A stretch of DNA of 64,000 nt from Blastococcus litoris (GCF_003075095.1 NZ_QCZF01000006.1:287881-351880); one strand, 5' to 3'. Shown: positions 1 through 8,904, counted from the stretch's first letter. Notes: generated by a model from the sequence alone, not told the origin. Program-made: numbers and translations.

Positions 1-880
1 CCGCCTGAACGCTCCCGAGCCACCGGCTGGCCCGTCCACCAGCGGACGTCGCCCGGAGCGACCGGCCTCGTCCGGACCCGCGGTGACCCGGCGCCCTGCC
101 GGGCCAGGGGTTCTCCCCCGCCGGCGCGGCGCTCCCGGTCAACGGGCTCCGCCTGGAGCTCGTTCCCCTAGGACCGCCGCAGCAGAGCAGCACTGCGCGA
201 CCACGGCAGCCAGCCGCTGGACGCCGTCCTCCGTTCGCCCGAGCACGCCGAGACCGGTCACCCCCTTCCCCGGGTGACCGCGACCGACGACCCGGTCCCG
301 AGCCACCGATCCGCAGGCCGACCCCGGCCGCCTCCGGCTCACCTCCGACGGTGCACGTCCGGCCGCCGACCGACTTCGACGCACGACGGTTCTCGCCTCG
401 ACCCACCGCCGACTGCCCCCGAGCAGCGCGCGGACCCTCCAGGGAGGCGCAGACGTGTGCGGCGACGCCGGCCCGGCGACCGGAACCGTCGAGGAGGTGG
501 CCCCAGGTCCTCCCGGTACCCGGAAGGGACGTCCCGTCCCCCGGGTCTCTGACCGGGCCCCGACCTGGCACACGGCGCCGGAGCACGCGCCGGGCGGAGC
601 CGGCCGCTCGCGGGACCGGTCCGCGGTCCGGCCGCTCGCGGCCCACGATGCTGGACGACGTCGCCTGGCACCGTGACCTGCGTACGGGGGGACGGAGCAC
701 GTCGTCCCCCACCCCTCCCGCCGACGGGCGGGCGCCTCCCGGAAGCCCCCGGGGGTGCCCGCCCCGGCCAGGAGCCACCCCGGTGCCGCGCCGCGGAGCG
801 CGGGCCGGGATGCTGGGACCGGACATCCGGCGCCCGCCGGACGGTGTGTGACCGGCTGGCCCGCGTGGAAGGAACCGACC
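1..880. other. 880-bp stretch with no convincing gene
   Basis: Open frames occur on both strands, but their translations are Arg/Pro/Gly-rich strings with no recognisable domain, as expected of chance frames in very GC-rich DNA. A long minus-strand frame entering from the right is the antisense shadow of the phosphatase gene. The only supported element is the ribosome-binding site for the gene at 881. A promoter for that gene presumably lies here, but I could not point to clear -35/-10 boxes. A degraded gene cannot be excluded. Confidence 0.5.
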
Positions 881-3454
881 GTGACCGCCCCCGAGCCGCT
901 GACCGGCTCCCGCGAGGGGCGGCTGGCGGCGGTGCGGCGGCTCGAACCGACCGCGCTCGGCTCCCGCGCCCTCCAGCGGTTGACCGGCATCGCTGCCCGC
1001 CTCCTCGGCGCCGACGGCGCCTGGGTCTCCCTCGTGGGCGACGTCCAGACCGTCGTCGGCGCGCACGGCCTGCCGTCGGGCAGCCTCGGCCGGCAGATCC
1101 CGTTGACCGAGTCGATCTGCGCGGTGGTGCTCGACGGGGGAATGGAGCCGCTCGTGGTGGCCGACGCCGCCGCCGACGCCCGGATCTCCGCTCTGCCGCC
1201 GGTCGCCGACGGCCCGGTCGGTGCGCTGGTCGCCGTCCCGCTCGTCGTCTTCGACGGTTCCCCCGTCGGGACCCTGACCGCGTTCACCTCCGCGCCCCGG
1301 CGGTGGACCGAGGGCGAGATCACGCTCCTCCGCCAGCTCGCCGACTCGGTCGCCACCGAGCTCGAGCTCTCCGCCCTGGGCCGGGAGTTCGAGGCCCACC
1401 GGCTGCGCGTCGAGCTCGCCATCGACGCCGCCGAGATCGGCAGCTTCGACTGGGACCTGGTCACCCGCCGGCTGGTGTGGGACGACCGCCTCGTCGAGAT
1501 CTTCGGCTACGACCGCGCCACGTTCGACGAGACGATCGAGGCGTTCCGGGCCCGGGTCCACCCCGAGGACCGTGACCGGGTGGCGGATGCGCTGCAGGCC
1601 GCCATCGACACCTGCGGCGAGTACGACGCCGAGTTCCGCATCGTGCTCCCCACCGGGGAGACCCGCTGGATCCAGGGTCGCGGCCGCGCGCTCCCGGACG
1701 ACCGCGGGGTCGCGGTGCGGCTGGTCGGCGCGGGCTTCGACACCACGGAGCAGCGGCACGGCGACGCCCGCGTCGCCCGCGTGCTCGAGGTGATGAAGTC
1801 GGCCTTCTTCTCCCTCGACCCGGAATGGCGCTTCACCTACGTCAACGCCGAGGCGGAGCGGGTCCTCGCCAGCACGCGGGAGAAGCTGCTCGGCGGCTCC
1901 GTCTGGGAGCTGTTCCCGGCGGCCGTGGGCAGCGACTTCGAGGCCAACTACCGCGCGGCCGCGGAGACGGGGGAGGAGCGGGTCTTCGAGGCCTACTACC
2001 CCGAGCCCCTCGAGGCCTGGTACGAGGTGCGCGCGTGGCCCGGCCCGGACGGGCTGTCGGTGTACTTCCTCGACGTCACCGAGCGGCGGCGGGCGGAGGA
2101 GCGGGCGCGGCGCAGCGCCGCCCACCTCGCCCTGGTGGCCGACGTGACGGCGACCCTCTCGGCCACCCTGACCAGCGGCGGGAGCGAGGCCGAGGCACTG
2201 CAGCGCGTGGCCGAGAGCGCGGTCCCGCTGCTCGGCGAGTGGGTGATCCTCAGCCTGGTGGACGAGGACGGCCGGATGCGCGACGTCGCGAGCTGGCACG
2301 AGGACCCCGCCGCCCGGGCGGACGTCGAGCGGTACGCCGAGCTGCGGCTGGCCGCCATCGGGCCGGACGCGCCGATCGTGCGGGCGCTGGCGTCCGGGCA
2401 GGTGCTCACGGTCGCCGACGTCCCGGCGGCCGTCGGCCGCGACCTGCCCGACGGCGAGGTCAGCGACGTCTTCTGGCGGCTGGCCCCGCAGTCGGCGGTG
2501 ACCCTCGCGCTCAGCGCCCGGGGCCGGACCCTCGGGGCGCTGAGCATCTACCGCCCGGCCGGCCGGGAGGTGGCCGACGCCGAGGACGTCGCCACGGTGC
2601 GCGACCTCGCCGACCGGATCGCGCTCGCGATGGACAACTCCCGGCTCTACGAGCAGCAGCGGCGGCTGGCCGAGGGTCTGCAGCGCAGCCTGCTGACCGC
2701 GCCGCCGGAGCCCGACCACGCCGAGATCGTGGTCCGCTACCGGCCGGCCGTGGAGGTCGCCGAGGTCGGGGGCGACTGGTACGACGCGTTCCTGCAGCCC
2801 TCGGGCGCCACGATGGTCGTCATCGGGGACGTCGTGGGGCACGACACGGAGGCGGCCGCGGCGATGGGCCAGCTGCGCGGCATGCTGCGCGGCATCGCCT
2901 ACCGGGAGGGCCCCGGTCCGGCAGCGGTGCTCAGCCAGCTCGACGCCGCCATCCAGGGCCTGGGCATGGGCACGATGGCCACCGCGGCGATCGCCCGCGT
3001 GGAGCAGACCCCGGAGGAGCGGACGGCCGGGCTCACCCGCATCCGGTGGTGCAACGCGGGGCACCCGCCGCCCCTGCTCCTGCGGGCCGACGGCCGGGTC
3101 GAGCAGCTGGAGCACGACCGCGCCCAGCTGATGCTCGGCGTCGACCCCACGGCGGAGCGCTCGGACGCGGTGGTGACCGTCGAGCGGGGGGCGACCCTGC
3201 TGCTCTACACCGACGGCCTGGTCGAGGGGCGCGACCTCCCCCTCGACGAGGGGATCGCCCGCCTGCGTGCGGCGGTGGCGGAGCTGGCCGACCAGCCGCT
3301 GGAGCTGCTCTGCGACGAGGTCATCGAGCGGTTGCGCCCGGAGGGGCTGCAGGACGACATCGCCCTCGTCGCCGTCCGGCTGCACCCGGAGGACCGCCCG
3401 CGCCCGCCCGAGGCCGGACCGGAGCGGGTGCCCGACCTGGTCGACCCGCGCTGA
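881..3454 (+). CDS. GAF-PAS-PAS-GAF-SpoIIE (PP2C) serine phosphatase
   Basis: Soluble sensor phosphatase of 857 residues. Domains in order: GAF (about 25-165), PAS (180-295), PAS (298-405, ending in the usual DVTERRRAEE linker), GAF (410-590) and a SpoIIE/RsbU PP2C domain (593-840). The metal-binding aspartates of PP2C are visible in VGGDWYD, VIGDVVGHD, LYTDGLVEG and QDDIALV, so it should be active. Family knowledge: such enzymes dephosphorylate anti-sigma-factor antagonists in partner-switching systems; ligand and target are unknown here. I chose GTG 881 because GGAAGG lies 8 nt upstream; an upstream GTG at 755 would add 42 low-complexity residues. It converges on the RsbW-like gene, with 3 nt between the stops. 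Confidence 0.93.
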   Translation: MTAPEPLTGSREGRLAAVRRLEPTALGSRALQRLTGIAARLLGADGAWVSLVGDVQTVVGAHGLPSGSLGRQIPLTESICAVVLDGGMEPLVVADAAADARISALPPVADGPVGALVAVPLVVFDGSPVGTLTAFTSAPRRWTEGEITLLRQLADSVATELELSALGREFEAHRLRVELAIDAAEIGSFDWDLVTRRLVWDDRLVEIFGYDRATFDETIEAFRARVHPEDRDRVADALQAAIDTCGEYDAEFRIVLPTGETRWIQGRGRALPDDRGVAVRLVGAGFDTTEQRHGDARVARVLEVMKSAFFSLDPEWRFTYVNAEAERVLASTREKLLGGSVWELFPAAVGSDFEANYRAAAETGEERVFEAYYPEPLEAWYEVRAWPGPDGLSVYFLDVTERRRAEERARRSAAHLALVADVTATLSATLTSGGSEAEALQRVAESAVPLLGEWVILSLVDEDGRMRDVASWHEDPAARADVERYAELRLAAIGPDAPIVRALASGQVLTVADVPAAVGRDLPDGEVSDVFWRLAPQSAVTLALSARGRTLGALSIYRPAGREVADAEDVATVRDLADRIALAMDNSRLYEQQRRLAEGLQRSLLTAPPEPDHAEIVVRYRPAVEVAEVGGDWYDAFLQPSGATMVVIGDVVGHDTEAAAAMGQLRGMLRGIAYREGPGPAAVLSQLDAAIQGLGMGTMATAAIARVEQTPEERTAGLTRIRWCNAGHPPPLLLRADGRVEQLEHDRAQLMLGVDPTAERSDAVVTVERGATLLLYTDGLVEGRDLPLDEGIARLRAAVAELADQPLELLCDEVIERLRPEGLQDDIALVAVRLHPEDRPRPPEAGPERVPDLVDPR

Positions 3455-3457
3455 GCC

Positions 3458-3910
3458 TCAGGCGCGCGGGAGCAGCGCCCACACGAACTTGGCGCCGTCG
3501 CTGACGTACCAGCCGTGCGCCGACGACATCTCGGCGATCAGGTACAGGCCCAGGCCGCCCTCGCTGGGATCCCGGTCGACGGCCGGGGAGGGCGGCGTGC
3601 TCGCGGCGCCGTCGGACACCTCGATCAGGTAGGCGTCCGCGGTCAGCCGGACGGCGGCCCGCACCGCGCCGCCGCCGTGGCGCAGCGCGTTGGAGGCCAT
3701 CTCGTCCAGCGCGAGGATCAGCTGGTCGCGGAGCTCCTCGGCGGTCTCGGGTTCCGCGGCGCGGGCGACGGCATGGCTCAGGGAGTGCCGGCGCAGCTCG
3801 GCCCGCACCCTGGGCAGCTCCGCCACCTCGTGCAGGTCCCACGCGAGCGCGGGATCGGCAGGAGGCGGTGCCGCCGACGGCCAGACCGGCCCGGCCGCCT
3901 GCCCTGTCAC
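3458..3910 (-). CDS. RsbW-like ATP-binding anti-sigma kinase
   Basis: A 150-residue protein consisting of one HATPase_c domain of the anti-sigma/serine-kinase type. The N box reads DEMASNALRHG, the G1 box VSDGA, and the G2 box GGLGLYL. Family knowledge: these bind and phosphorylate anti-sigma antagonists or hold a sigma factor directly. Start GTG 3910 is preceded by AAGGGGA at good spacing; ATG 3928 and an upstream start at 4009 are alternatives. It lies tail-to-tail with the SpoIIE phosphatase. That suggests, without proving, that both act in one partner switch. No sigma factor or STAS antagonist gene is adjacent. Confidence 0.85.
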   Translation of the reverse strand: MTGQAAGPVWPSAAPPPADPALAWDLHEVAELPRVRAELRRHSLSHAVARAAEPETAEELRDQLILALDEMASNALRHGGGAVRAAVRLTADAYLIEVSDGAASTPPSPAVDRDPSEGGLGLYLIAEMSSAHGWYVSDGAKFVWALLPRA

Positions 3911-4022
3911 GCGATGGTCCCCTTGCATTCGTGCGGCCCCAGTGGTCGAGGCCAACGACTTCGTATGGGCTGCCGCGACGCCCGCCAAACCTACTGCGAC
4001 ATGTGTCACCCACCCGGGGGAG

Positions 4023-4559
4023 TCAGCCCTCCCCGGCGAGCGCCACCAGCCTCGTGACCGTGTTCCAGTTCCGGGCCGTGCCCGGCACCCCGAGCAACGC
4101 GTCCCACTTCCAGGAGGCCAGCGGCGTCCCCTGGATACCGTCCGGCAGCCACAGGTGCAGCTCTCTGCCGCGCACCCGGTACTCGCCCGGCCCGTCGACC
4201 GGCGGCAGGTCCGCCACCCTCGCAGGGTCGGGCGGGTGTGCCAGGAAGGTCACCAGGTAGCGCGCCGGGTCGGTGGCGACCCCGGCGAACGGGTCCTCCG
4301 CGACGACGGTGGCCAGCTCCGCCCCGGTCCGGACGACGACGGGGACGGCGAACCCGAACTCCGTCTCGATGGCGTCGGCGAGGTCGCCGGCGAGCTCCTC
4401 CTCCGGCAGGGCGCTGTCGAGCAGCACGTTGCCGCTGCGCAGGTGGGTGCGCACGCCGGTGTACCCGCGTCCGGTGAGCACCTCGACGAGGCGGGGCATC
4501 GAGACCTGCCGGGCGCGGCCCAGGTTGATCCCCCGCAGCAGGGCGACGTGGGAGCTCAC
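4023..4559 (-). CDS. DUF1697 family protein
   Basis: A 178-residue cytoplasmic protein. It starts with the typical family opening VALLRGINLG and keeps the later conserved blocks LRSGNVLLDS, RYLVTFL and the C-terminal ARNWNTVTRL. These identify DUF1697 (PF08002), whose biochemical role is unknown. Start is GTG 4559. It is downstream of, and on the same strand as, the ykoEDC operon with an 18-nt gap, so it may be co-transcribed. No function is offered. Confidence 0.85.
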   Translation of the reverse strand: MSSHVALLRGINLGRARQVSMPRLVEVLTGRGYTGVRTHLRSGNVLLDSALPEEELAGDLADAIETEFGFAVPVVVRTGAELATVVAEDPFAGVATDPARYLVTFLAHPPDPARVADLPPVDGPGEYRVRGRELHLWLPDGIQGTPLASWKWDALLGVPGTARNWNTVTRLVALAGEG

Positions 4560-4577
4560 GGGCGCACCGTAGCGCCG

Positions 4578-5339
4578 TCAGGCGAAGACCGGCTCCCACG
4601 TCCCGACGACCACGCCGGTGGCGACGGCGGCCACGCAGACCGCCACGGCGCCGACGGTGAACAGCGTGTCCCGCCGGTGCCACACGGAGCCCCGGGCGTT
4701 GGTGCGGGCGTGGCCGGAGTCGAAGCCCCGCGCGTCCATCGCGGTGGCGAGCCGGCCGCCGCGGCGCACGGCGCCGACGAGCAGCGCGAACGCGGTCGAC
4801 GTGAACAGCCGCACCGCCGCCGCCGGGTTGCGGCCCGCGGCGACGCCCCGCGCCCGCCGGGCCAGCCGGATGGTCTGCCACTCCGCGGCCAGGAGCGGCA
4901 CGAGCCGGAGGGCGGCGAGCGCGCCGTAGGCGAAACGGGTGGACACGCGCCAGTGCAGCGTGAGGGCGTCGGCCAGCCGGACCGGGTCGGTGGACGCGAC
5001 CAGCAGGACGCCGGGCAGGGCGAGCGCCAGCACGCGGACGGCCACCGCGACGCCGTCGAGCCACCCGTTGCCGTCGTCCCCGAACAGCACGTTCACCCAC
5101 GCCACGCCGGCGGCGCCCAGGAGCAGCGGCCAGGTGCGGGCGAGCACGGCCCGCGGTGTCGTCAGGCCGGCTGCCGGGAACAGGCACAGCTCGGCGGCGA
5201 GCAGCAGCGACGGGGTGAGCAGGTCGCCGCTGACCAGCAGCACGGGCAGGACGACGAGGATCGCGGTCAGCTGCGCGACCGGGTTGATCGCCGACAGGGG
5301 TACCGGTCGCACCGGGCCGAGCAGCAGCGGCAGGCTCAT
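4578..5339 (-). CDS. ykoC: ECF transporter T component (YkoC-like)
   Basis: A 253-residue CbiQ/EcfT-type membrane protein with about five hydrophobic segments. It has the cytoplasmic Ala-Arg-Gly coupling motif in RLARRARGVAAG and a second one in AMDARGF. The T component couples ATP hydrolysis to the substrate-binding S component. ATG 5339 overlaps the ATPase stop by 4 nt (ATGA), so translation is probably coupled. It is the last gene of the riboswitch-controlled operon ykoE-ykoD-ykoC, predicted to import a thiamine precursor such as hydroxymethylpyrimidine. Confidence 0.9.
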   Translation of the reverse strand: MSLPLLLGPVRPVPLSAINPVAQLTAILVVLPVLLVSGDLLTPSLLLAAELCLFPAAGLTTPRAVLARTWPLLLGAAGVAWVNVLFGDDGNGWLDGVAVAVRVLALALPGVLLVASTDPVRLADALTLHWRVSTRFAYGALAALRLVPLLAAEWQTIRLARRARGVAAGRNPAAAVRLFTSTAFALLVGAVRRGGRLATAMDARGFDSGHARTNARGSVWHRRDTLFTVGAVAVCVAAVATGVVVGTWEPVFA

Positions 5340-6745
5340 GCCGGCACCGCCGGGACGACGGGCCGCAGGTCGAGGACGTCGTCGGCGAGCGCGCCCACGA
5401 CGGCCGCGTCGTGGCTCACCAGGACCATCCCGCGGTCCTCCTCCTGCTGCTCGGCCAGCAGCGCCACCAGCTCGCCCCAGGTGTCCCGGTCCTGGCCGAA
5501 CGTCGGCTCGTCGAGGACCAGCACGCCCGGACGGGTGGCCAGGGCGGTCGCGACGGACAGCCGTCGCTGCTGACCGCCGGAGAGAGTGAACGGGTTGGCC
5601 TCCGCGAGGGCGGCCAGCCCCAGCCGCTCGAGCAGCTCGTCGGCGCGGCGGTGGGCCTCGCTGTCCCCGGATCCGGTGCGCAGCGGGCCGAGCGCCAGCT
5701 CGTCGCGGACGCGGCCGGTCAGGAACTGGTGCTCGGGGTGCTGGAAGACGGTGCCGATCCGGCGGACCAGCTCCTCGGCCGGCCAGCGGTGCGGTGGCCG
5801 GTCCGGCCGGCGGAGGCCTGCGGTGAGCGGCGCGGTGGCCGTGACCGCGCCGGAGGTCGGCGCCCGCAGCCCGGCCAGCAGCAGGGCGAGCGTCGACTTG
5901 CCCGTGCCGTTCGGGCCGGTGACCGCGAGCGTGCGGCCCGCCCGCACGGCGACGTCCGTGGGCGGCAGGGCCGGTGCCCGGCTCCCCCGGTGGGTGAACC
6001 CGGCCTGCTCCGCCCGGAGCAGGACCTGCCCGGGGAGGTGTGGCCGGCGGCCGGGCAGACGCAGGGGTGCGGGCCGCCAGCCGGCGGGGAGCTCGCGCGC
6101 CCCGCCGTCCGGCGTCAGCTCGACGACGCGGTCGACGAGCGGCAGCCAGGGCTCGGCGTCGTGGTCGACGACGAGCAGGGTGGCCCGGCGGTCGGCCAGG
6201 GCCCTGGCGACGGCGGAGCGCACGAGGGCGGCGCCGTCGGGGTCCAGCTGGGCGGTGGGCTCGTCGAGCAGCAGCAGCCCCGGGTCGCCGGCCAGCGCGC
6301 CCGCGAGCACGAGACGCTGCTTCTGGCCGCCGGAGAGCGCGGCGGTGGCTCGGTCGCGCCCGTAGGGGAAGCCGACGGCGGCCAGCGCCCGGTCGACGGC
6401 GGGCCAGATGCGCTCCGGCGCGACGCCCGCGTTCTCCGGCCCGAAGGCCACGTCGTCGCCGGCGCGGGTCATGACCAGCTGGGCGTCCGGGTCCTGGAAG
6501 ACGATCGCCGTCCGGGCGCGACGGCTCCGGGGCACGCCGCCGTCGACCTCCAGCCGCCCTTCGGCGTCGCCGGCGTCGGGGCCGAGCAGACCGGCCAGGG
6601 CGGCCAGCAGGGTGCTCTTGCCCGACCCCGATGCCCCGGTGAGCAGCACCCGTTCGCCCGGCTCGACCCGCAGGTCCAGGTCGCGCAGCGCCCAGGCTCG
6701 CCTGCTGCCGTAGCGGAACCCCCACCCGGCCGCCCGGACGGCCAC
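5336..6745 (-). CDS. ykoD: Double ATPase of ECF transporter (YkoD-like)
   Basis: About 469 residues with two fused ABC ATPase domains. Domain 1 has Walker A GASGSGKST, signature LSGGQKQR and Walker B LLLLDEPTAQ. Domain 2 has GPNGTGKST, LSGGQQRR and VLVLDEPTFGQ. Tandem fusion of EcfA and EcfA' is normal for YkoD. The start is uncertain. GTG 6745 sits just before the first beta strand but has a weak ribosome site. A CTG at 6778 would overlap the ykoE stop as CTGA and imply coupling. It drives uptake with the products of ykoE and ykoC. Confidence 0.9.
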   Translation of the reverse strand: MAVRAAGWGFRYGSRRAWALRDLDLRVEPGERVLLTGASGSGKSTLLAALAGLLGPDAGDAEGRLEVDGGVPRSRRARTAIVFQDPDAQLVMTRAGDDVAFGPENAGVAPERIWPAVDRALAAVGFPYGRDRATAALSGGQKQRLVLAGALAGDPGLLLLDEPTAQLDPDGAALVRSAVARALADRRATLLVVDHDAEPWLPLVDRVVELTPDGGARELPAGWRPAPLRLPGRRPHLPGQVLLRAEQAGFTHRGSRAPALPPTDVAVRAGRTLAVTGPNGTGKSTLALLLAGLRAPTSGAVTATAPLTAGLRRPDRPPHRWPAEELVRRIGTVFQHPEHQFLTGRVRDELALGPLRTGSGDSEAHRRADELLERLGLAALAEANPFTLSGGQQRRLSVATALATRPGVLVLDEPTFGQDRDTWGELVALLAEQQEEDRGMVLVSHDAAVVGALADDVLDLRPVVPAVPA

Positions 6746-6774
6746 CGGTCCGCGACCGGTGGTGCCGGTCGTGG

Positions 6775-7389
6775 TCAGACCCGGGTGCGGGAGACGCCGA
6801 ACGGTGCCAGCGCACCGCTCGCGGCCAGCGCACGGGAGAGCGCGAGCCCGCCCAGCCCGGCCACGACCGTCGTGCTGACGACCACGAGCAGGACGTAGGC
6901 GGACTTCCAGCCGCCGGTCCAGTCGGGGTAGTAGTTGACCAGGTCGAGGACGGCGGCCATGGCGCCCGCGCACAGCGCGGCGAGCAGCGCCTGGGGCCAG
7001 CCGAACCGGCGGTACCGGAAGGCCGCGAAGCCCAGCTCGCCGGCGAGGCCCTGCAGCAGGCCGTACACGATGGTCAGCGTCCCCCAGGTGGACCCGAGCA
7101 GCGCCGAGACGATCGCGGCCATCAGCTCGGCGAACAGCGCGGCGCCGGGCTTGCGGACGATCAGCGGCGCGAGGACCGCCGGCACCAGCCACACGCCGTA
7201 CATGACGGCCTGACCCGGCGGGAAGGCGGTGAACGGGGCGTCGAGGGCTGCCCACAGCAGCCCCCACGCCCAGAAGACGATGCCGAAGGCCACGCCGAGG
7301 ACGGCGGTGACCACGATGTCCACGGTCCGCCAGCGGCGGGCCGGCTCGGAGACGGCATCGGACGACGGACGGACGGCCTGCTCGGCCAT
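6775..7389 (-). CDS. ykoE: YkoE-type ECF S component (thiamine precursor)
   Basis: A 204-residue integral membrane protein with about five to six hydrophobic helices and the YkoE family pattern (WGTLTIVYGLLQGLAGELGF, LVNYYPDWTGGW). YkoE proteins bind thiamine or its hydroxymethylpyrimidine moiety and pair with YkoD and YkoC. ATG 7389 is preceded by GGAGG at 5 nt, directly after a TPP riboswitch. The substrate assignment therefore rests on two independent signs, family and riboswitch. It is the first gene of the operon. Confidence 0.92.
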   Translation of the reverse strand: MAEQAVRPSSDAVSEPARRWRTVDIVVTAVLGVAFGIVFWAWGLLWAALDAPFTAFPPGQAVMYGVWLVPAVLAPLIVRKPGAALFAELMAAIVSALLGSTWGTLTIVYGLLQGLAGELGFAAFRYRRFGWPQALLAALCAGAMAAVLDLVNYYPDWTGGWKSAYVLLVVVSTTVVAGLGGLALSRALAASGALAPFGVSRTRV

Positions 7390-7399
7390 GACTTCCTCC

Positions 7400-7482
7400 A
7401 GGCTCCCTGCGCCGGCATGACCCGGATCAGGTTCGAGGGTCTGCGGTTGCCCGCACTCTCAGCGCCGAAGCGCTCCCCTGCT
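7400..7482 (-). promoter_or_regulatory. TPP (THI-box) riboswitch
   Basis: Read on the minus strand, the conserved THI-box blocks appear in order: AGGGGAGCGC, GCGCTGAGAGTGCGGG, ACCCTCGAACCTGATCCGGG and TCATGCCGGCGCAGGGA. These are the P1/P2 arms, the CUGAGA pyrimidine-binding loop, and the P4/P5 pyrophosphate-binding arm. The switch ends about 10 nt before the ribosome site of ykoE. No terminator with a U-run is seen, so control is probably at translation, by hiding GGAGG when thiamine pyrophosphate is bound. This is established biology applied to a clear sequence match. Confidence 0.96.
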
Positions 7483-7521
7483 GTGTGTGTTCGGTTGTGC
7501 CCCGGATGGTAGCCCTCCCGG

Positions 7522-8808
7522 TCAGCCCAGGACGAACCCCAGGACCAGGTGCGCGTTGAGGCCGATGATCAGCGCGGCCACCACGCTGCCGGCGACGGTG
7601 GTGACCCGGCGGTTGACCCAGCCCCCCATGAGGTCGCGGCGGCTGGTCAGCCAGAGCAGGGGCACCAGCGCGAACGGGATGCCGAAGGACAGCACCACCT
7701 GCGACCACACCAGCGCCGTCGTCGGGTCGCCGCCGAGGACCAGCACGGCCAGCGCGGGGGCCAGGGTGATCAGCCGCCGGGCGAGCACCGGGACGTGCTT
7801 GCGGAGGAACCCGGCCATCACCACCTGGCCGGCGTGGGTGCCCACCGAGGAGGACGCGAAGCCGGAGGCCAGCAGGGCGAGGGCGAACGCGAGCGCGGCC
7901 CCGCTGCCGAGCTGGTCGCCGAGCCCGGCGTGCACGCCCTCCAGGGTGTCGGCCCCGCTGCCCGAGGTGAACAGCTGCGCTGCGATGACGAGCATCGCGG
8001 CGTTCACCAGACCGGCCAGCCCCATCGCCAGGAGCACGTCCAGCCGCTGCGCCTTGAGCAGCCGCCGCCGTCCCTCGTAGGTCCGGCCCGCGGTGACGAC
8101 GTCGCCGTAGCGGCCGGGGGTCAGCGCGGAGTGCACGTAGATCACGTGCGGCATGACCGTGGCGCCGAGGATGCCGGTGGCCAGCACGATGCTCTCCGGA
8201 CCGTCGAACGACGGGACGAGCCCGGCCGCCGCGCCGCCGACGTCGACCCCCGAGCCGACCAGGGTGTACCCGAAGCCCAGGCCGATCACCAGCAGCAGGC
8301 CGGTGATGACCCGCTCGAAGGGCCGGTGCCCGCGGGACTGCGCGGCGAGCAGGACGAAGGCGACGAGGGCGGTGATGACCCCGCCGATCGGCAGCGGGAC
8401 GCCGAAGAGCAGGTGCAGCGCGACGGCGCCGCCGACGATCTCGGCGAGGTCGGTCGCGATCGCCACCGCCTCGGCCTGCACCCACAGGCCCCAGGTGACC
8501 GGCCGGGGGAAGCGCTCCCGGCAGTTGGTGGCCAGGTCGCGCCCCGTCGCCAGCCCCAGCTTGGCGGTGAGCGACTGGATGAGCATCGCCATGAGGTTCG
8601 CGGCGACGATGACCCACAGGAGCGTGTAGCCGAAGGCGGCGCCGCCGGAGAAGTTCGTCGCGACGTTGCCGGGGTCCACGTAGGCGACGGCCGCGACGAA
8701 CGCCGGGCCCAGCAGCGGCCAGATGCGGCGCGTGGTCGCCACCGGTGCCGGGCGTCCGGCGCCCAGCACGGTGGGCAGGACGGCGGCCTCGGTCTTCGAC
8801 AGGTACAC
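7522..8808 (-). CDS. mntH: Nramp-family Mn2+/divalent metal transporter
   Basis: A 428-residue Nramp (MntH) proton-coupled metal importer with about eleven membrane segments. The metal-site motif DPGN lies in helix 1 (AYVDPGNVATN) and the helix-6 motif reads VMPHVIYVHS. Both are needed for Mn2+/Fe2+ binding. The GTG at 8808 follows a GAGG and gives a normal family N-terminus; GTG 8850 would add 14 residues. The gene faces the VOC gene across a 145-bp region with a 24-bp dyad at 8881-8904. That dyad is a candidate control site, but no MntR or Fur gene is nearby. Confidence 0.93.
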   Translation of the reverse strand: MYLSKTEAAVLPTVLGAGRPAPVATTRRIWPLLGPAFVAAVAYVDPGNVATNFSGGAAFGYTLLWVIVAANLMAMLIQSLTAKLGLATGRDLATNCRERFPRPVTWGLWVQAEAVAIATDLAEIVGGAVALHLLFGVPLPIGGVITALVAFVLLAAQSRGHRPFERVITGLLLVIGLGFGYTLVGSGVDVGGAAAGLVPSFDGPESIVLATGILGATVMPHVIYVHSALTPGRYGDVVTAGRTYEGRRRLLKAQRLDVLLAMGLAGLVNAAMLVIAAQLFTSGSGADTLEGVHAGLGDQLGSGAALAFALALLASGFASSSVGTHAGQVVMAGFLRKHVPVLARRLITLAPALAVLVLGGDPTTALVWSQVVLSFGIPFALVPLLWLTSRRDLMGGWVNRRVTTVAGSVVAALIIGLNAHLVLGFVLG

Positions 8809-8880
8809 GGCGGCCTCGCAGGGTGGTCCGGGTGGGCTGGCACTCCTCACCTGCCCTGGCCGCTGTCACGCGCGGGCCGA

Positions 8881-8904
8881 ACCGTGGCCCCCCGGGGCCA
8901 CGGT
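8881..8904. promoter_or_regulatory. 24-bp perfect dyad between mntH and VOC genes
   Basis: The arm ACCGTGGCCCC (8881-8891) is repeated in inverted form at 8894-8904, with a 2-nt CC centre and no mismatch. It lies between divergent starts, about 73 bp before mntH and 50 bp before the VOC start. The 2-nt centre argues for a dimeric-protein site rather than an RNA hairpin. It does not resemble the AT-rich MntR or Fur boxes. The binding protein is unknown. Confidence 0.55.

Noticed and set aside
139-1464. Long minus-strand open frame of 441 codons
   Set aside because: It is antisense to the SpoIIE phosphatase gene. Its translation is Ser/Arg/Pro-rich without any domain, as expected from the wobble-biased complement of a GC-rich gene.
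4578-6833. Apparent 751-residue fusion of ABC ATPase and T component
   Set aside because: The N-terminal two-thirds is an out-of-frame read of ykoD. The real T component starts at ATG 5339 with a 4-nt overlap.
8881-8904. Intrinsic terminator
   Set aside because: It lies between divergent starts, where no transcript needs ending, and its 2-nt centre is too short for a normal hairpin loop.
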